NCBI RefSeq assembly: GCF_000276665.1
Contig: NW_004955417.1
Span: 12,244,236-12,308,235 of the forward strand
DNA from: Chinchilla lanigera
Taxonomy: Eukaryota; Chordata; Mammalia; Rodentia; Chinchillidae
DNA length: 64,000 nucleotides
Direction of reading: 5' to 3'
Below, one piece after another: positions 1 to 15,100 of the stretch. Both the position numbers and the translations under genes were made by a program. Under the pieces are notes generated by a model. It ran no database searches, was not told the DNA's origin, and saw only the letters and a program-made list of their open reading frames with translations. Positions within the stretch are counted from its first letter, which is position 1; the number at the start of each line of letters is the position of its first letter.

Positions 1-137
1 CAAAATACCGCATCAGGAATGGATACTAATTTGTCCAAAGAGATGTAATTAGGTTTTGCTGGGTCATACTGTGCTCTTCCTAAATAGGCAAGGAACAGGT
101 GTCTTTCTTTGACTTTAAGCAGCTTTGTATTAAATAC
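1..137 (-). CDS. MTERF3: MTERF3 last coding exon (exon 8), partial
   Basis: The minus strand reads [15 protein letters not shown] and continues through [11 protein letters not shown] to SIPDAVF at the window edge. The acceptor is an A-rich tract ending in CAG at 140-138, and the frame continues in phase 0 from exon 7. It encodes residues of about 354-398 of the protein, the C-terminal capping helices of the mTERF fold. The stop codon and 3' UTR are outside the window. Confidence 0.95.
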
Positions 138-3100
138 CTGGAAAAAAAAGTTTTCAAAAACACTACAATAAGTGATGAAATACTTGACTATCTTAATAAG
201 TAAATAAATACAAAGTATTGACCACATCCTCAGTAAATGTGAGTAATGCCGTAAGACTTAAATACATACTGTATTTCTGTTAAGAAATTATGATTAAAAG
301 ATAAAAATTAAAAAAAAAAACGATTAAAGGGTCTGGTAGTATAAATCTACAGTCAAGTACATGCCTAGCATATAAAAATGATTGCATAAGCAATTAAGAT
401 TAAAAAGAGACTCAAAGGCAACAAAGAGAACAATAACAAAATAGCTCAATGCCACACAGTGTGCAAAGAACATGGACTATGCCCGAGACAGAGGGGAGTA
501 TGTTAGAAGAGCAAATCCTCAGCACCTACCCCATACTACTTCATTGGGAACTCAGGGAGTGGGGCCCAGAAATTTGTTTTACCACCCCATCTAGATGATT
601 CTGTTATCCTCTAAATGTAGGAACCAATGTCTGAAATCAAAATGTACATCACCAAAAAAATTTAGATTTCATAATCTGCAGAGCTCCCCCAACTTTTAAA
701 ATTTCTGCTGCTTCCCAATTAGAATCACAATGAAATGAATCTGACGTCTGCAGACCAGCTAGGGAAGGTGTGTCCTACCAGCCTCGGGTTAAGCAGGGAG
801 AGGGCAGGAATCGAGAAGGCACTGTCTGCACAACCTGCTGCAAGACAGGAGGGAGGCCCAGCAGGCTCCTGGTGAAGCCTAGGAACCGCTCCAGCAGGAA
901 CGTTCAGCCTGGCCCATGACTCCCACCCTTCCCCGCCTTTCCCAGTTTTGAGTGGAAACAATACCAAGAGCTCTCTTGGAAAGGACATTGTACTGCAAAC
1001 TGACTTGCTTTGGGAATGATGACCAAAACAAAGTGCATGGCGTTAACTCAGCACCAGGTTGGTGTGCTTTTGGAACAAAATTATCTTTTTCTGCCTGCAA
1101 AACAAATGACATCCTATTCTGCTCTCATTTTGGTAACTAAATTCCCTTTACCACATTATTACTGTGAGATGCAAAATGCTTGTTTTAGTTTTTTAAGTAC
1201 GACTCCAAGGCTTACAAAAGTGACTCTTGGCTTACAAAATTATCATACAACATACAGACACAACCACAAGTGACTCTGCGGCTTGCAAACTAGAGCTGAT
1301 TTCCTAAGTGTAATAACACTGAGGCATTTTGTGGCCTGTGACTACATGTTAGTAGTACACTTCTCCAAAGGCTGGAGTTATTTCATCATTAGGGAATTCT
1401 GTGCTCTTCTCAGTCCAAAGCTCAGATTGAGGCTTTTTTTTCCTTTAAAAAGAAAACGGGGCAGCAGTACAGACCACCACGGACCACTTCACCGTTGTCA
1501 CAAAAATTTCATCTTGTTAATGACGCATTAGTCTCAGGGATGGAAAACAAAAGAAACCCTAACCTGTAAGTTACTGATCCTTTTTCCTGAGGTTGGACCC
1601 CCACTTGGGCTTCACAGGAAACCACAGTGGGAGGGGAGACAAGGTGGCTCCTGAATACAACCTCCTTCCTTACGCTAGTGATTCCCTCACGCATGTTACC
1701 CTGAAACTGTTTTTAACTTTCCTTCACCGCTTATCATCCCTTCTTTAAAATAACTGTAACAAAGTTATTGTAGTTCTCTATTTTTAATTAGTCATAAGCT
1801 ATATCTGCCAACCAGAACCGTTACTGCATCAGGGTATTAATTTCATATCACCAAGTTTTAAAACACTTGCCAAAAATTTAAGTCTATATCATTTTTCTCA
1901 CAGCCTGTCAGTTAATTGTGATTTCCTATAAATAAGCTTTTCATTTTTTCTGTTTGGTTTGCGACAATACTGCCCACACACCTAGGAGTCTATGAATCCC
2001 AGTTTGGAAGCCACAGTTCTGCGACAGGGCTGTAGACAAAGCACTAGGATGCATCTGTCAGCCTATAGTAGCTGCATCTACTAGGAAGGTTTCTCCCCAC
2101 TTGCCAAGCGCCACTCATCACTGGCGAATATCCCTTCTAGAGCAACAGCACACCCTGGCAGACGGCGTGGTTTTTTACTTTTTAAAATTTTTATTATTAC
2201 TTTTTTTTTTTTAGTTTTTTAGAGGCCAGTTCAGGCTGGCCTTGAACTCAGAGTGATCCTCCTACCTAAACCTGAGTGCTAGAATTATACGTGTGCGTCG
2301 TCACACCTAGTAGGTGTGGGTTTTTGAACTTAAATGCCTGTGTTCTAATCCCCACTCTGCACCCTGTTACTCAGTAACCTTGGAAATGTAAGTAATTCCT
2401 CTATGCTTGCTTTCTTCTTTTGTAAAACAGGGACAGTAACAGTACCTCATATGGTGGTCGTGAGAATTATTATAATGAATTAATATAAGTAGAGTGGTAA
2501 AGATAGAGCTGGCACACCGTAAGCACTCAACAACTATTATTATTTCTCTGGTTTCTATTTTTACCTCTTCCACATTGAATTAATTGCTCCGTAAGTCTTC
2601 TTGTTAAGATTCTACCATTAAATAAAGCAATCACATTTTTAAACTCTGTCTATTACTCTGGATTAGAAGCTCCACAAGATAAAGGTCTTGTCTGATGTTT
2701 GCTTCCTTAGTATCCAGAGTCTAGCCCAGGGTGGATGATCCATTATGAACTGAAAGAACAAGGCTACTAGGGTTTGGAAAGAACAAGATCAGATTTTCTT
2801 ATCATGATTAACTGTCACTGAATTACCCACTAACCCAGGGAAAAACAAACTATCGTTGCTTTTTAGTTGAAGATTACTTACTTTACAATTAATTGCTTGT
2901 TATGGTTGATATATTGTGTCAACTTGAGGAGTCTAGAAGCTTAACTAGGTAACTCAGCAGTTCTATATCCTGGGGGTGAAAAGGTCACGCTCCTGCTACT
3001 CTAGGATGTTGTTTATGTGTCAACTTGAGAAGTTGGAAAGTTCAACCTTAAACTTTAAAGTGATTGAGTAGGGAGCCAGGGTCCATCCTTTGTGAACATC

Positions 3101-6100
3101 CTCAGCTGTGGAAGAGGAGGGCAGAGATGGTGTAGGCATGGACGGATAGTGATGTAAGGAGGGAAAAGATGCTTACTTTCCCTCCTTTCTGCTCTTGTTC
3201 CCTTTCCTGTGCCAGGCATGCCCCTGTGCCATGCCACCCTGCCACGGAGCCAGCTGATTATAGGCTGAAACCTCCACAAACTGTAAGCTATAGTTCCTTC
3301 CTTAATTCTGGGTGTTGGGTATTTTGTCTCAGCAATGAGAGAAAAGTAACTAAGACATTGCTCTACAGACAAGTTCATGCAACTGTAGGCTCCCAAGGGC
3401 TATTCATAATATGATGGGCAAATAAAACACTGCTATGTATGAAGGAACTGGATCAAATGCTGTCGTTCTAGAAGTTGTGTTAAGTTCGTATTTCTTTCAC
3501 CCACCTTTATATCACAACAGGAACATGCCTAGTGAGCTGAATAGAGGGACTACATCAATGGACTTTAATCTGTCATTTATCCACTATATACTCATAGGAA
3601 AGAAGGCTCATTTTGATGAAATTCAATAACTTCTTTGTTCAACAGATACGTACTGCGTGTCTACCAAGTGCCAGGTGTAGTTTCAGGCACTAGGGATTTG
3701 GCCATGTGTGAATCAGACAAAGATCCTGCCTTGAAACAGTATTTCTGTGAACAGCAAATAATGCCACTTAGGAGGTAAGAACAGGGAACTCTGATAAGCT
3801 TAGAAAATGTAACTACACCTTCCACACTATGGTAAGCTGGAAATGTATGTTTTTGTGGAAGGTTATAATATGGCTGCTAGTGCATGGATTTAGACAGACT
3901 GTGAATGAAAGTACATGTGGCATTAAAAGGACGTTTACAGAAAGCGATCTCTTTTTCATTTAAATGAAGGAAAACACGAGAGACTATGTTACACTCTTCT
4001 GCCTGACTGCAACAGGCAGAAGTAGGAGTTTGTAGAAACTACAGCAACACTGAGCAATCAGTGGTTCTTCTCGAGAGCTGCAGCTGAGTACCCTCAGCTG
4101 GAAGCCCGTGTTGTGCACAACCCAAACGCAGCACAAGGGCAGCTGTCACCCAGAGCTGTCGCTGTGTTACCTGTGGGAACTTGACAATGATGTGGTGAGG
4201 AATGTTCATCACATTGTGCACATAATCAAAGGTCTCCGTCAGTTTCCTCTTATTTGCAGTTAGCATCTTTGGGATTTTGGTGATCATATGTTGAATTTCA
4301 TTACGTTTAAAGCCAAGTTCAAGACGATAGACCTAAAAGAAGGCAAATTTGCTCTGAGTCATGAGTAGAAACAGTGTCTTGGTACTATGCCAGAGGACAC
4401 ACTGATTCTTCTAAAATGACATTTTAAAACCTGGAAACAGCTAAGTCAAAGCCCTCAGGGGATTACAGCTTCCTACTAGGGTGACCTGAATTTGAAAACC
4501 CTCTCCTGAGAATGAGGTCCTCACAGCAACATATCACTATAAAGATCACCGGAAGGAGCATCCAATTTGAAATGAAATAATAGCACATAAAGGCAGGCTG
4601 GGAAGGTGTCTATATAGGCTGGCCATAAACAAAGCAGCATTAAGATTTTCCAAGTACTTCTTGAGCTTCTGCTCCGAAGCACATCCACATATATATATTA
4701 CTGAAAAACACGTCCAATTCAAGAAAGTTGATCAAACTAAACAACGTAGGCCCTTCATGTACTTTCCTACTATCAAGTGTTCCCTCCAAACCATTGCTCA
4801 GATGGCTCTGAACTTTATCTTCTAGGCTCCCTGAGAGCAGGAACTATGTTCCCAGGAAGTGACTCAGTATACAACACTTGAGCACATCAGAAAATAGGCC
4901 TTACATAATTTGAAACACTACTCCAACTTTGTATACTAACTAGTCAATTGCTTTGGCTTCCTACCATTCTCGTGAAAGGACAGTAAAGAAGGTCTGGCAG
5001 AGTCTGACAGAACTACAGCTGGCAAATGGCACAGGTGCCAAGGACAGAGCTGCGCCGTTCGCCGCTCTCTTCATAGCAGTCTTGGATTCGGCCTCCAAAC
5101 TCCTCGAGACCCAGACTCTCACGGTGGGCACACAAAGCACTTTCAGAGACTGCTAAGAGACTCGGACACAGCCAGCCTCTCGTGCTTGGCAACAGGTGCA
5201 GTTGCCAGGCCCACCCCACGCCTCTCCATTACTGTGGGATTATGGGCTCAAGCGTCTACAAGGCAATTCACTCAGGTAACACCAGTAAAATGTAACATTT
5301 ACTAAGGTAAACCGCTTGCTACATGTTTGTTATGTATGTTTCTATTACTGTCGTTTAGAAATAACTTTTTTTGAAATTTAGTTTTAAGATGACAATGGCA
5401 AAATCTATTCTCTCCATGAGAGAACCTTTTTTTTTTTCCGGTATTGAGAATCTGACTCACGACCTTGTGCTTGCCAGGCAGGCACTGTGCCGCTGAGCTA
5501 AATACCCAGCCCCAAGAGAACCCTTAAAGAAACTGAATTTTCAAAAGCTGGAAATGGTCCTACCTTCATGTTTTCTTTCACAGGCTCTAGACTTCCAGTC
5601 AGCAGCCTTGGAAGACGAACAACCAGATCTCTCGTCTATAGTTGTGAACAAAACCACTGATTATTACTACAGGTGCATATTTAACTGGTTTGGAAAACTA
5701 AGGCTTTAGTACGATATAAAATTAAAACTTAAAATATGATTCAATCAGAAAAAGTGATGAAAACCTCAGACCTACATAAACTCAATGCTATTTGAGAAAA
5801 AAAACCCTACTGAAACAAAACTTAAGGAAGCAACCTGAAGGAACATTATAAAGTGACACAGCTTTATGTCTAACCTAGCAGGGTAATCACTTCTGTACAA
5901 TGGCAGGAATGAATAGGATCCATAAGGATGAGCTGTTTATTTGAAACATGAGATTTAACAGTTACTAAGTGTACCTGACATGGAAATGTACAAATTCCAT
6001 CTTTACCTTCTTCACACTAAGTTCAAGTTCCTTCTGAAAAAATCCCAATCTGTTATCCAGTCTTTCCACTGAAAAACTCAGCAAAAACGGTGCATTCCTG

Positions 6101-9100
6101 ACCATCTGTGCAATTTCTGCCTTACTGAAATTTTTTGACTGCAGATAAGCCACCCTAGAGAAACAGTAAACATACAGATGACAAACATTTACTACTAACT
6201 TTCTGAAGTACCAACTTTTTTTTACAAAAAGGATCCCATACCACAAAAAAAGGGAAAAAATATATATAAATAAAAACATTTTGAAATAATGGTCCAAATA
6301 CGGGTAAAACAGAATAAATACCCACCAAATTCTGGAATGACTTCCACTTACACTTGAACACAGGAAATAATTCTGAAAACCACTAATGGGTAGATTCCTT
6401 CTTCAGCTAATATGACTTATTATTACTGGGTAGTGAAAAATTCAATAGCTGCTGTTCAGACATTTTTTTTTTTTTTGCTAAGAACAGAAAAAAAATGCCA
6501 ACTAAAGAAGAAATAGAAAACTCCATAAACCAAGAAGACCCTCAAACAAGGCTGTGACTGACAGAAAGTTTTGTTACTATTTTTATTATGTATTTTCATA
6601 AATAATTTTTAACAGTATATATTTTATTAACTGAAAAAATTTCCTACGTTTATGGATACAAAATTAGAGTGAATGTAGAAAGTTTAACTGTTACATGATT
6701 GAATCTTAAAATCTAAAAATACAGCAATAGTTTTTTTAAGAGCACAAAAGTGTCCTTTTTGTGTTTTTCTAATGTATATACAAAACTATATGTATAACAT
6801 CATCTGAATAGACAAGACTCATAAATTTTTGATGCTAGTGTGTTCACCACAAGCTATCTCAAACTAGGTATATCTTGTTGGAAGCACTCCATACCTAACA
6901 ACTCTCTCCTAGGGCCAATAGTTCTATTAAATGCTTAAAATGTATCAAGACATCTTGTTTAATTCTTGTAAGAAAAAAAAATTCTGTGATTCTGATAAAT
7001 TGCCCAAATTACATTTGAAGATCTAAAGATTCACAGAAGTCACATAACTCTGTCTTAGATCATCAAATGATCAGTGACAAAACAGAACTGAGGTTACGCA
7101 TGCCTACATCTAAATGAACCTTATGAGGGTTCTATACCATGTAACAGAACTTAATTACTTTATAGTTAACTGAACATTCGAATATAGTATTACTCCTTAA
7201 AAGTAGCAGGCCTTGAGAAGAAACAATTGATAAATTTACCTACATAGTAAAAAATAACAAAACAAAGTCAAAAGACAAGTGACTTAAGAAAGAAGAAAGA
7301 AAAGAGGGGGACAGTGAGGGGTGGGCCCAATTTAAAACTGGGAAGGGATATATACAATTAAGAGAAAAGGGGAATAGAAATAGAAACTCAACCCATGAAG
7401 TTACTCCAAACATGAAATGTTTCCACATTTGCTGCTCCAAACAGCTTCCAAAGTAACAGATAAACAGATAACATAAAGTTATAAAATAAATAGAAACACA
7501 ATGTATGAAGTTTGACAACCCTGTACTGGTGAGGATAATAGGGAAATTGATACTTTTGTGTAAGTGGGGACACAAAAACAGGAAAACTCACACACAGGAT
7601 AATAACTATTAAAATTACAAATGAACATACCCCCTGACTAAGCAATTCCACTTCCAAAATATGTCGTATAGTTCTGCATGTGTTCTATAGATCACACATG
7701 TCCACAGCATATGTGACATGAGGTCTGTGCGGGAGAGCTGCTGCATCATCATCATGGCAGTGACCCCTGGAAACGCCCCTCATGTTTGTCAGTGGACAGC
7801 TCTGTAGTGTGGACTTTGCTAGGGTTAAAGGATGCGCCAGAAAAGACAGTCTTCAAGATAGAGTGAAGCTAAGAAACAGGATGCAGAATAGTGCATGCAG
7901 GGGCTACCAATTACTATATATGTATAGACACTTACGTAGAATATTCTAGAAGGAGAACAAAAATCTTGCTAATGGAAGCTTTTGCTGTGGATAGGTGTTG
8001 GAAGGCCAAAGGACAGGAGTAAGTACAAGGGAAGAATGACTTCTCTCTTTCTCTTTTGGCAGCAAGAATCAATATCAGATTCACACTAAAAAACTGTTAT
8101 CTACATTGTGATAATTTTTTCCAATAAAAGGCCCATCCAAATAAAAACACCTGAATAAATTAATTAATATTACTCATTTAAACATTCTACAAAGAATTAA
8201 ACTTCTACACATTTGAAACTTTTTTCACTGAAAAAAAATACATGAAATCAGTGCTGTCTAGAAAATAAGACTGCTATACATACATTCAGTAATGATTACC
8301 ATATCCTTGCCTATTTCAGTGAAGCCCATTTTTCACTGTATATCCTTTTGAGTACATGTGGATGCAATACCTATTTAAAAATTCTAAGTAATTAAAAAAA
8401 ATGTTCCATAGCTTACTCTCATAGTTTTAAAAAAATCCCCCCCAAAAAAAATAAATTAAAAAAAAAAATCCCAGACTGGGGCCAGGGATATTAGCTCAGT
8501 GGCACAGTGCTTGCCTGGCAAACACAAGGTTCTGAGTTCAACTCCTATGCCAAAAAGAAAAAAACAAAACAAAACAAAAAAACCACCCCAGACCATACCA
8601 CCTATGTTAGAAAACACTCCTCAGTGGTTAAGAGCTTGTGTGAACTTGATCTTGAACAAGTCACTTAAGCTCCTTTAAAGTTGCAGTTTCCTTCACTCAG
8701 AATTAAATGTAGGGAGACTACAGACAGTACTCTGGAGTTAAATTAACAGGGTTTGAAGCCCAGCTCTTCCTGTTACACTGTGTGTAATTTTGAGTAAGTT
8801 ACTGAAGCTCTCTGTGCCGCCCATGTACAACTGAGACAGTAATAATTATGAGGCAGCTCTGAAATGATCCCCACTCTCCAGTATTTACGCTCCTTGGAAT
8901 AATCTTGAGCACCAAGGCAAGCTGGTTTTTGAATGGGCAGGGAAGCAAATGGTGTTCCTGGCAGCCCAGAGGAGAAGCACTGGATGTGAGTTTCCTAGGG
9001 TCTTTCTCTCTACCTGTGTTGTGATTGCCCATCTCTATTACCCCAGACTGTATATCCCATTAACAGGGGAACATCTTTTTTTTTTGTACCGGGAATTGAA

Positions 9101-12100
9101 CTCAGGACCTTGCACTTGCCAGGCAGGCACTGTGCCACTGAGTTATATCCCTGCCCCTGAACACATGCCTTTTATGTGCTTGACTATATAAGGGCCCAAC
9201 TTGTCTGAGTAAGCAATGGTTTCTTTTTCCATTTTTTCCCTACTTCAGAGAACATGCTTTGGGCTATGAGGGTTCAAGTAACTGCAGAGCTCTCTGGATC
9301 GCGGGGAGGCTCAGTGTCAAGTTGGACACAGTCTGGGAGGGGAAGACGAGAGGCAGACTAACTAGGCATCTAGGTGTGAACTGACCGCCCAAGGCAAAGC
9401 GCTGCAAGGGAAGATGAAGAAAATCACAGCGACTGATTTGGCCCCAGGTGATTTATGTGGCTGCCAAAAGAGAAGTCAAGGCTGTGCAGTGTTTGATTTA
9501 CGCAGTAAGGCAAACTTGCTACAGGACTACAGACCGACACAGGTGAGCGCTGGAAGTGACAATGAATTCAGCATGTGAACTCCAGGACAGAACTTCGGTT
9601 TGTTCCGTGTGGCATTCCCAAGGCCTAGGGGGACCCTCACATCACACATCAACACTTTCACTGTAAAGATTCATAGAGATTCAGTAATTATTTGACTGCT
9701 AAATGAAGTAAAAAAATGTTTACAAAAGTACTACTTAAAAAAAGAACAATGGAAACAGCTACCTTGTACACAGGACTATGCAAATTATACAGTATTTGCC
9801 AAGAGAATGTCAAATGTCTACCATCAAAAATTGGACAGAAAAAAACTATAATTATGCTTTCATGATTTTAAATGCACTCTTAGATAACTTAGCTATTTTG
9901 TTGATGGAATGTTTTTTAAAAAACCTTACTCCAGTTTCTAAAGAAAAACAGTTAAGTACTGACTCAGCAGTACGTTGAAAAAATAACAATGGGTAGGTGA
10001 ATAAAAGAATGGTTTTAAACATTTAATTTAAACCAAGGAAGGTCTGCAACAACAACAACAAAAGCATTCACGTTCACTGTCTCTGCAGGTCCTTATGCAG
10101 CAGAGATAATTTCTTCCACAATCACCCCCCATCACCACTTGTGAGAATCATTCTAAAAACCTTACCTGATCTTAAGATTTTCAAGGTCTTCAGAGAAAAT
10201 AGCATAATTTTTAGTCAGGAAGGTTCCCAGCTGGTTATCCTCTAAACCCAAATCCTTGAGAAACAGGAGTATTTGCTTAATGTCTTTTTCAAAATCCAGT
10301 CTTAGAAGGAGGTTGGCTGCATCTGGATGTTTTTCTATCTTGGACAAATCTACTCCTGTAATAAATTACAAATACTCCTTGAGCATAACTAGTTAGTCTA
10401 ACCATTAAAGCTCATATATATAAGCACAAGAAATTACTGATGAATAACCCACTCAAAGGAGAACTGAGATAGACAAATAGAACCTTCTAAATTTTGGGTT
10501 TTTTCTTTAGACAGGGTCTCACTATGTAGCTCAGGCTGGCCTTGAACTTGCAGCAATCCTCCTGCATCAGCCTCCCAAGAGCTGGGATTAGAGATGTGTG
10601 CCACCACACTTGGCTTACTTCTAAATATTTTAAAACTAAATTGGTTACAGAAATAAAAACAAATTGAGTTATAGTATTTATCTTGAAGACAAGTACAGAA
10701 GAAAATAAGAGCTTCATGGCTAAATTTTTCCCCAAAGACAAATTCAGTAGGCCATATCCACACTGGACCATCATCTTTGTCTATGGTTTCTTGCACATCC
10801 TCTGTAGGATGTTTGAGAGCCCCTAATGATCTCCACAGAAACTAGTAATTCGGCAGGACACAAACCCTATGAATAAAATGTTCCTTTCTCTGAAGTTTTT
10901 GTTTCCTTAATTAATTTTTATTAATACATGTTTACAATACATAGTATTCACATTCCTTGTGGGGAGCTGGTACATGTACAAAACATATCCCAATTCTTTT
11001 TGAATCCCTTTTCCCTCCCCTTCCTCCCACTCCTTCATCCCCTTCCCATCTGCGAAAGATCTACAGTAGACTCCTGACTTACGAACTCCATTCGCTATGA
11101 GGGCTGGTTGTATGTAACTCAAGCTGGTTCTAAGTTGAGACTAATTTTTCCATAAGATAATGGAAATACCCATAATGTGTTCCAAACCTCCCAAAGCACC
11201 CCTTAACTAACCTTTTCATAATAAAAAGTGTTGCATAATGTACATAACTTACCAGAAACACCTGTAATTTTCCTAACATATTCACTAAAAAGTTATAAAA
11301 TATGCTTAGTTTACCAGAAAGAACAATTCCATACTGTACTCACCATTTGAGTTGACCTCTTTGGCTTACAGGAAGGGAGAGGGAAATGGATGGTAGTTAC
11401 TGTTTGGACACAGTCCCCTTCCACAAGGACACCAAGAATCTGGCTCTCTGTCCTTTCTTTCCTTGGGAGAGTCTGCTTCTGGCTTACTACAACTAAAAAC
11501 CTTTTTAGAACTAAAAACTATTTCTGTCTATTTCTGTCTTTTAACACTGTTCTGTAGTAGGACATCATTCTCATTAAGCAAGTGAATGCTACAGTTGGCT
11601 TTTTCTCTGGGTGGGTCTTCTCTACAAATGTTTATACCTCTGTCCATTTTGTCAGGATTTCCTTTATTTCAGAAGAACTTTGCTGCACTGATTTCTGATA
11701 TTAACCCTCCTCTCCAGAAAGCTCCTCAGCTGCCATTCTCTGTTGCTCGGCCAGAAGCTGCTGAAGTTCCTTTGTAAACAGCTCCTCTGAGGGTTCTTCA
11801 ACATCACCACCACCTACCTACAAGCCTATAGACACTGCTATAGTGATGGTGTCATCAACCACAGGGTTAGCTGAAGACTCAGGCTCCTCTACACAGCTTT
11901 CAAAGTCTCTCTCCTGTATAATTTTAGGCCACACTTTATTCCAGGACACCTCAGTGTCCTCAGAGAGACACTGACCCAGGATTTCTCAATTAACCCCACA
12001 TAGGAAAGGATGTTGTAATGTTCCTTCTACAACCCTTCAAGGGTTAAATTTGTATCTGAGACCATCTGGAAGCACTTCAAGAACAGTTCCTTGGTGTATA

Positions 12101-15100
12101 GCTTCTGAAAGTTAGCTATACAGTAAGGGGCTGGTCCACAGGCTACAGTACAGGAATTTTATTAAGTGGGAGAAACTTGATTGAGAACCACAGGAATTCT
12201 TCAGTCAATTTTTCTTCCAAATATTGTGGGTGAGCAGGAGCACTGTCCACGATGAGGACAGCCTTGAGTGGTAAACATCTGTCCTTTAGATAGTTCTGAA
12301 GAACAGGACAGAAAGTCTCTCTGACCCACTCAAGAAAAAGTACTATTATTACCAAGGGTTTTGTGTTAGATCTCCATATGACCCCTTGCCTATTCCTCTT
12401 GACTGTTTTCTGTCTCAGAGTGATAAACCAAGAGAGGTTTAATCTTGACGTCACCACTGGCATTGGCACATAGCAATAAGGTTAGCCTAATCTTTTGTAG
12501 GCTTGTAGCCTGGGATTTTCTTCTCTTCCTGGGTAATGTATGTTCTCCTGAGCATTTTCTTCCAGAAAAGGCCAGTTTAATCACAGTGAAAACTTGATGA
12601 GAGCAAAAGCTATTGCTCTGTGTCATCACTTGGAAGTGGTGTATGTAATTTTCAGCAGCCCTTTTATCAGCACTAGCTGCTTTACCATGCCTAGTTACAC
12701 CATGAACCCAAGTTCTCACTTTAAAATTGTTAAACTACTCTTTAATGGCATGAAATGTTTCACCATTATCACTCGCTGATGGATTATCCTTTACAAGATC
12801 TGCATTTACAGCACTAGCTTTTTCACAAATTATACTCAAATGGGCTATAATCTGCCTTTCATTTATCCACACTAATAACAGCCTTCCTTCTTCATCTAAC
12901 AGTGTTGATCATGACTTATTAATTTGAGTAATACCTTTAGCAACACTAGCTTTCTTATACAAATCTTTTCTCTGTAACATTGTCAAGATGGTGGATTTCA
13001 ACATGCTGTACACATTAGCAAGATCAGTCATATCAATATTCTCATATTTCTACACATTCTCATATTTCTACACATTTTCCTTCTTCTTTTCGATTGTGAT
13101 TGCTTTCTTTACCTTCCTTAGCTTCTTTTCTAGCTTTCTAGGGCCATTTTGATAGTAGTAACTGTAGCCATCATATAAAGCACTGACCACAATCATGTCC
13201 ACAAACACACACCTCTGGGTTCAGACTGACACTTAGATACACTTACATACACTTTTATGGCATTGTGAACCTTTGTTTACAACCGCACAAGTATCTAGCA
13301 TTCAGATCATAAATCAAGACTTTGGTTGTAAGTTAAACCTAAAATTCCAGTTGTGATCCAAGTTGCTTATATATGAGGCCAGCTGTAACTTTAGGGTCCA
13401 TTTTATTTCTCTCCTTTCTATTTTCTATCCTTTACTGTATTTTGCTCTTTATTTATATCATGTGATATTTAGCTTGTGTGTCTGATTGATTTTACTTAAC
13501 ACCATGGTCTTAAAGTGAATCCATTTTCCTACAGATGACTCTCAATTTTATCCTTCTTAATGGCACAGTTCTATGCTATAGTATATAAATACCACATTTT
13601 CTTCATCCATTCATCTGTTGATAGACGTATACACTGCTTCCAAGATTGAACTTTTGTAAACTGCTACTATAAATGTGAGTATGCATGTATCACTGTAATA
13701 CGATTCTTTAACTTTTGGGAAGATACCTAGAAGGGGAATAGCTGGGGCAAATGGAATTTCTAGCTTTACCTTTCTGAGGACACTCCATACTAATTTCCAT
13801 AGTGACTGTGCTAGCTTACATTTCTTACAGTGGTTGAGCAGTTCCTTTCCTCCCACCCAGAGAAAGGGCTCTGAGCCTGCATGGTGGCGCACTCCTGTAA
13901 TCCCAGCACTAGGGAGGCTAAGGCAGGAGGATCGTTGTGAATTCGAGACCAGCCTGGGCTACAAAGTGAGCTCAGGGCCAACCTGAACTGCAGAGCGAGG
14001 CCCTGTCTCAAAAAGAGACAAAAAGAAAACCAAAAACAAAAACATAGAAAGGGCTCCACCTGACCTCAGCTTTCTGTCTCTTACCTTTATTTCTCCATCC
14101 TCTTACCATCCCTCCCCCCGGGAACTTAGAGAGCTGTGCTGGATCTGGTAATTAGTCCTCTGACTAATAGCTAGAAAATTTTTTTTTCCTATTCTGTAGT
14201 TTACCTTTTCACTCTGTTGTTTCTTTTGCTGTGCAGATGTTTTTAATATGAGCTGACCCCACTTCTATTTATAATAGACATTCAGATAATATAAAGCCTG
14301 AAGTTTAGATTCAAATTTCATAATCTTTCAAGCATTTCTTCAGATTAAAAGTAACTCCTAACCTACAGTGGCTACATCTATAATCCCAGATTCTGGGAGG
14401 CCGAGTTCCAGCCCAGACTGGGCAACTCGCTGACTCACAGATACCCTGTCTCAAAAATGAAATAGGGGACAGAGATGTAGCTCGAAGATCCAAGGTTTGA
14501 CTCCCAATTCTGCCAAAACCGCCCTACAAAACCCTAAACTAATTTCTAGAGCCAACTTTATAGTCTTAAATATAAAAGCAATGAAAATAATAACATTATT
14601 TTCCTTAAAGTATCCTCAATCAGCAAAATAAAATTATGATATTCATTAGACCCAAATATAACCCTAAATCTGAATTTCTTGATATTAAATAGATATTAAT
14701 AAAAGATGACCACAAACAACAAAACAAACTAAATGCATACACATGAACTTATGTACACAGACTGTAGACCAGAAAGAGATCCAGTATGAATTACAAAGTT
14801 TCCCATATAGTAATAATGGCACTTTAAACCAGTGAGGAAAAGAGAAATCAATAATGAAAGTATAATGGGACCGCTAGCTAAGAAATTCTTTCTGCATTCT
14901 ATACAAAAGTTCTAGATAGATTAAGCATCTAAATGTAAATTAACTTTAAAAAGACAAACTTTAAAAATAATGCAAGTTAGAGAAGAATATCAACTCCATG
15001 TATGGTTTTCTGCATGACACATTATCTGTCTAGAAAGGGTCTGGAAAGCTAGCCAACAAATCAGTGATAATGATTACCTTCGGAAAATGGGGCTGGAGGC

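Larger units (their letters stand above)
138..4170 (-). other. MTERF3: MTERF3 intron 7
   Basis: GT/AG intron of about 4.0 kb. It holds a B1-like SINE, a MIR, a solo LTR and a short ancient repeat, listed separately. I recognise nothing in 138-2200 or 3750-4170; the small ORFs there are AT-rich chance frames. Confidence 0.85.
6155..10165 (-). other. MTERF3: MTERF3 intron 4
   Basis: GT/AG intron of about 4.0 kb with an old L1 3' fragment, two ID-type SINEs in opposite orientations and a MIR. The stretches 6160-7490 and 9170-10160 are AT-rich and unrecognised. Confidence 0.85.

Noticed and set aside
12143..12719. Candidate domesticated transposase gene
   Set aside because: The frame is broken, the first catalytic acidic pair is lost and the element retains its terminal repeats, so it is a dead transposon rather than a host gene.
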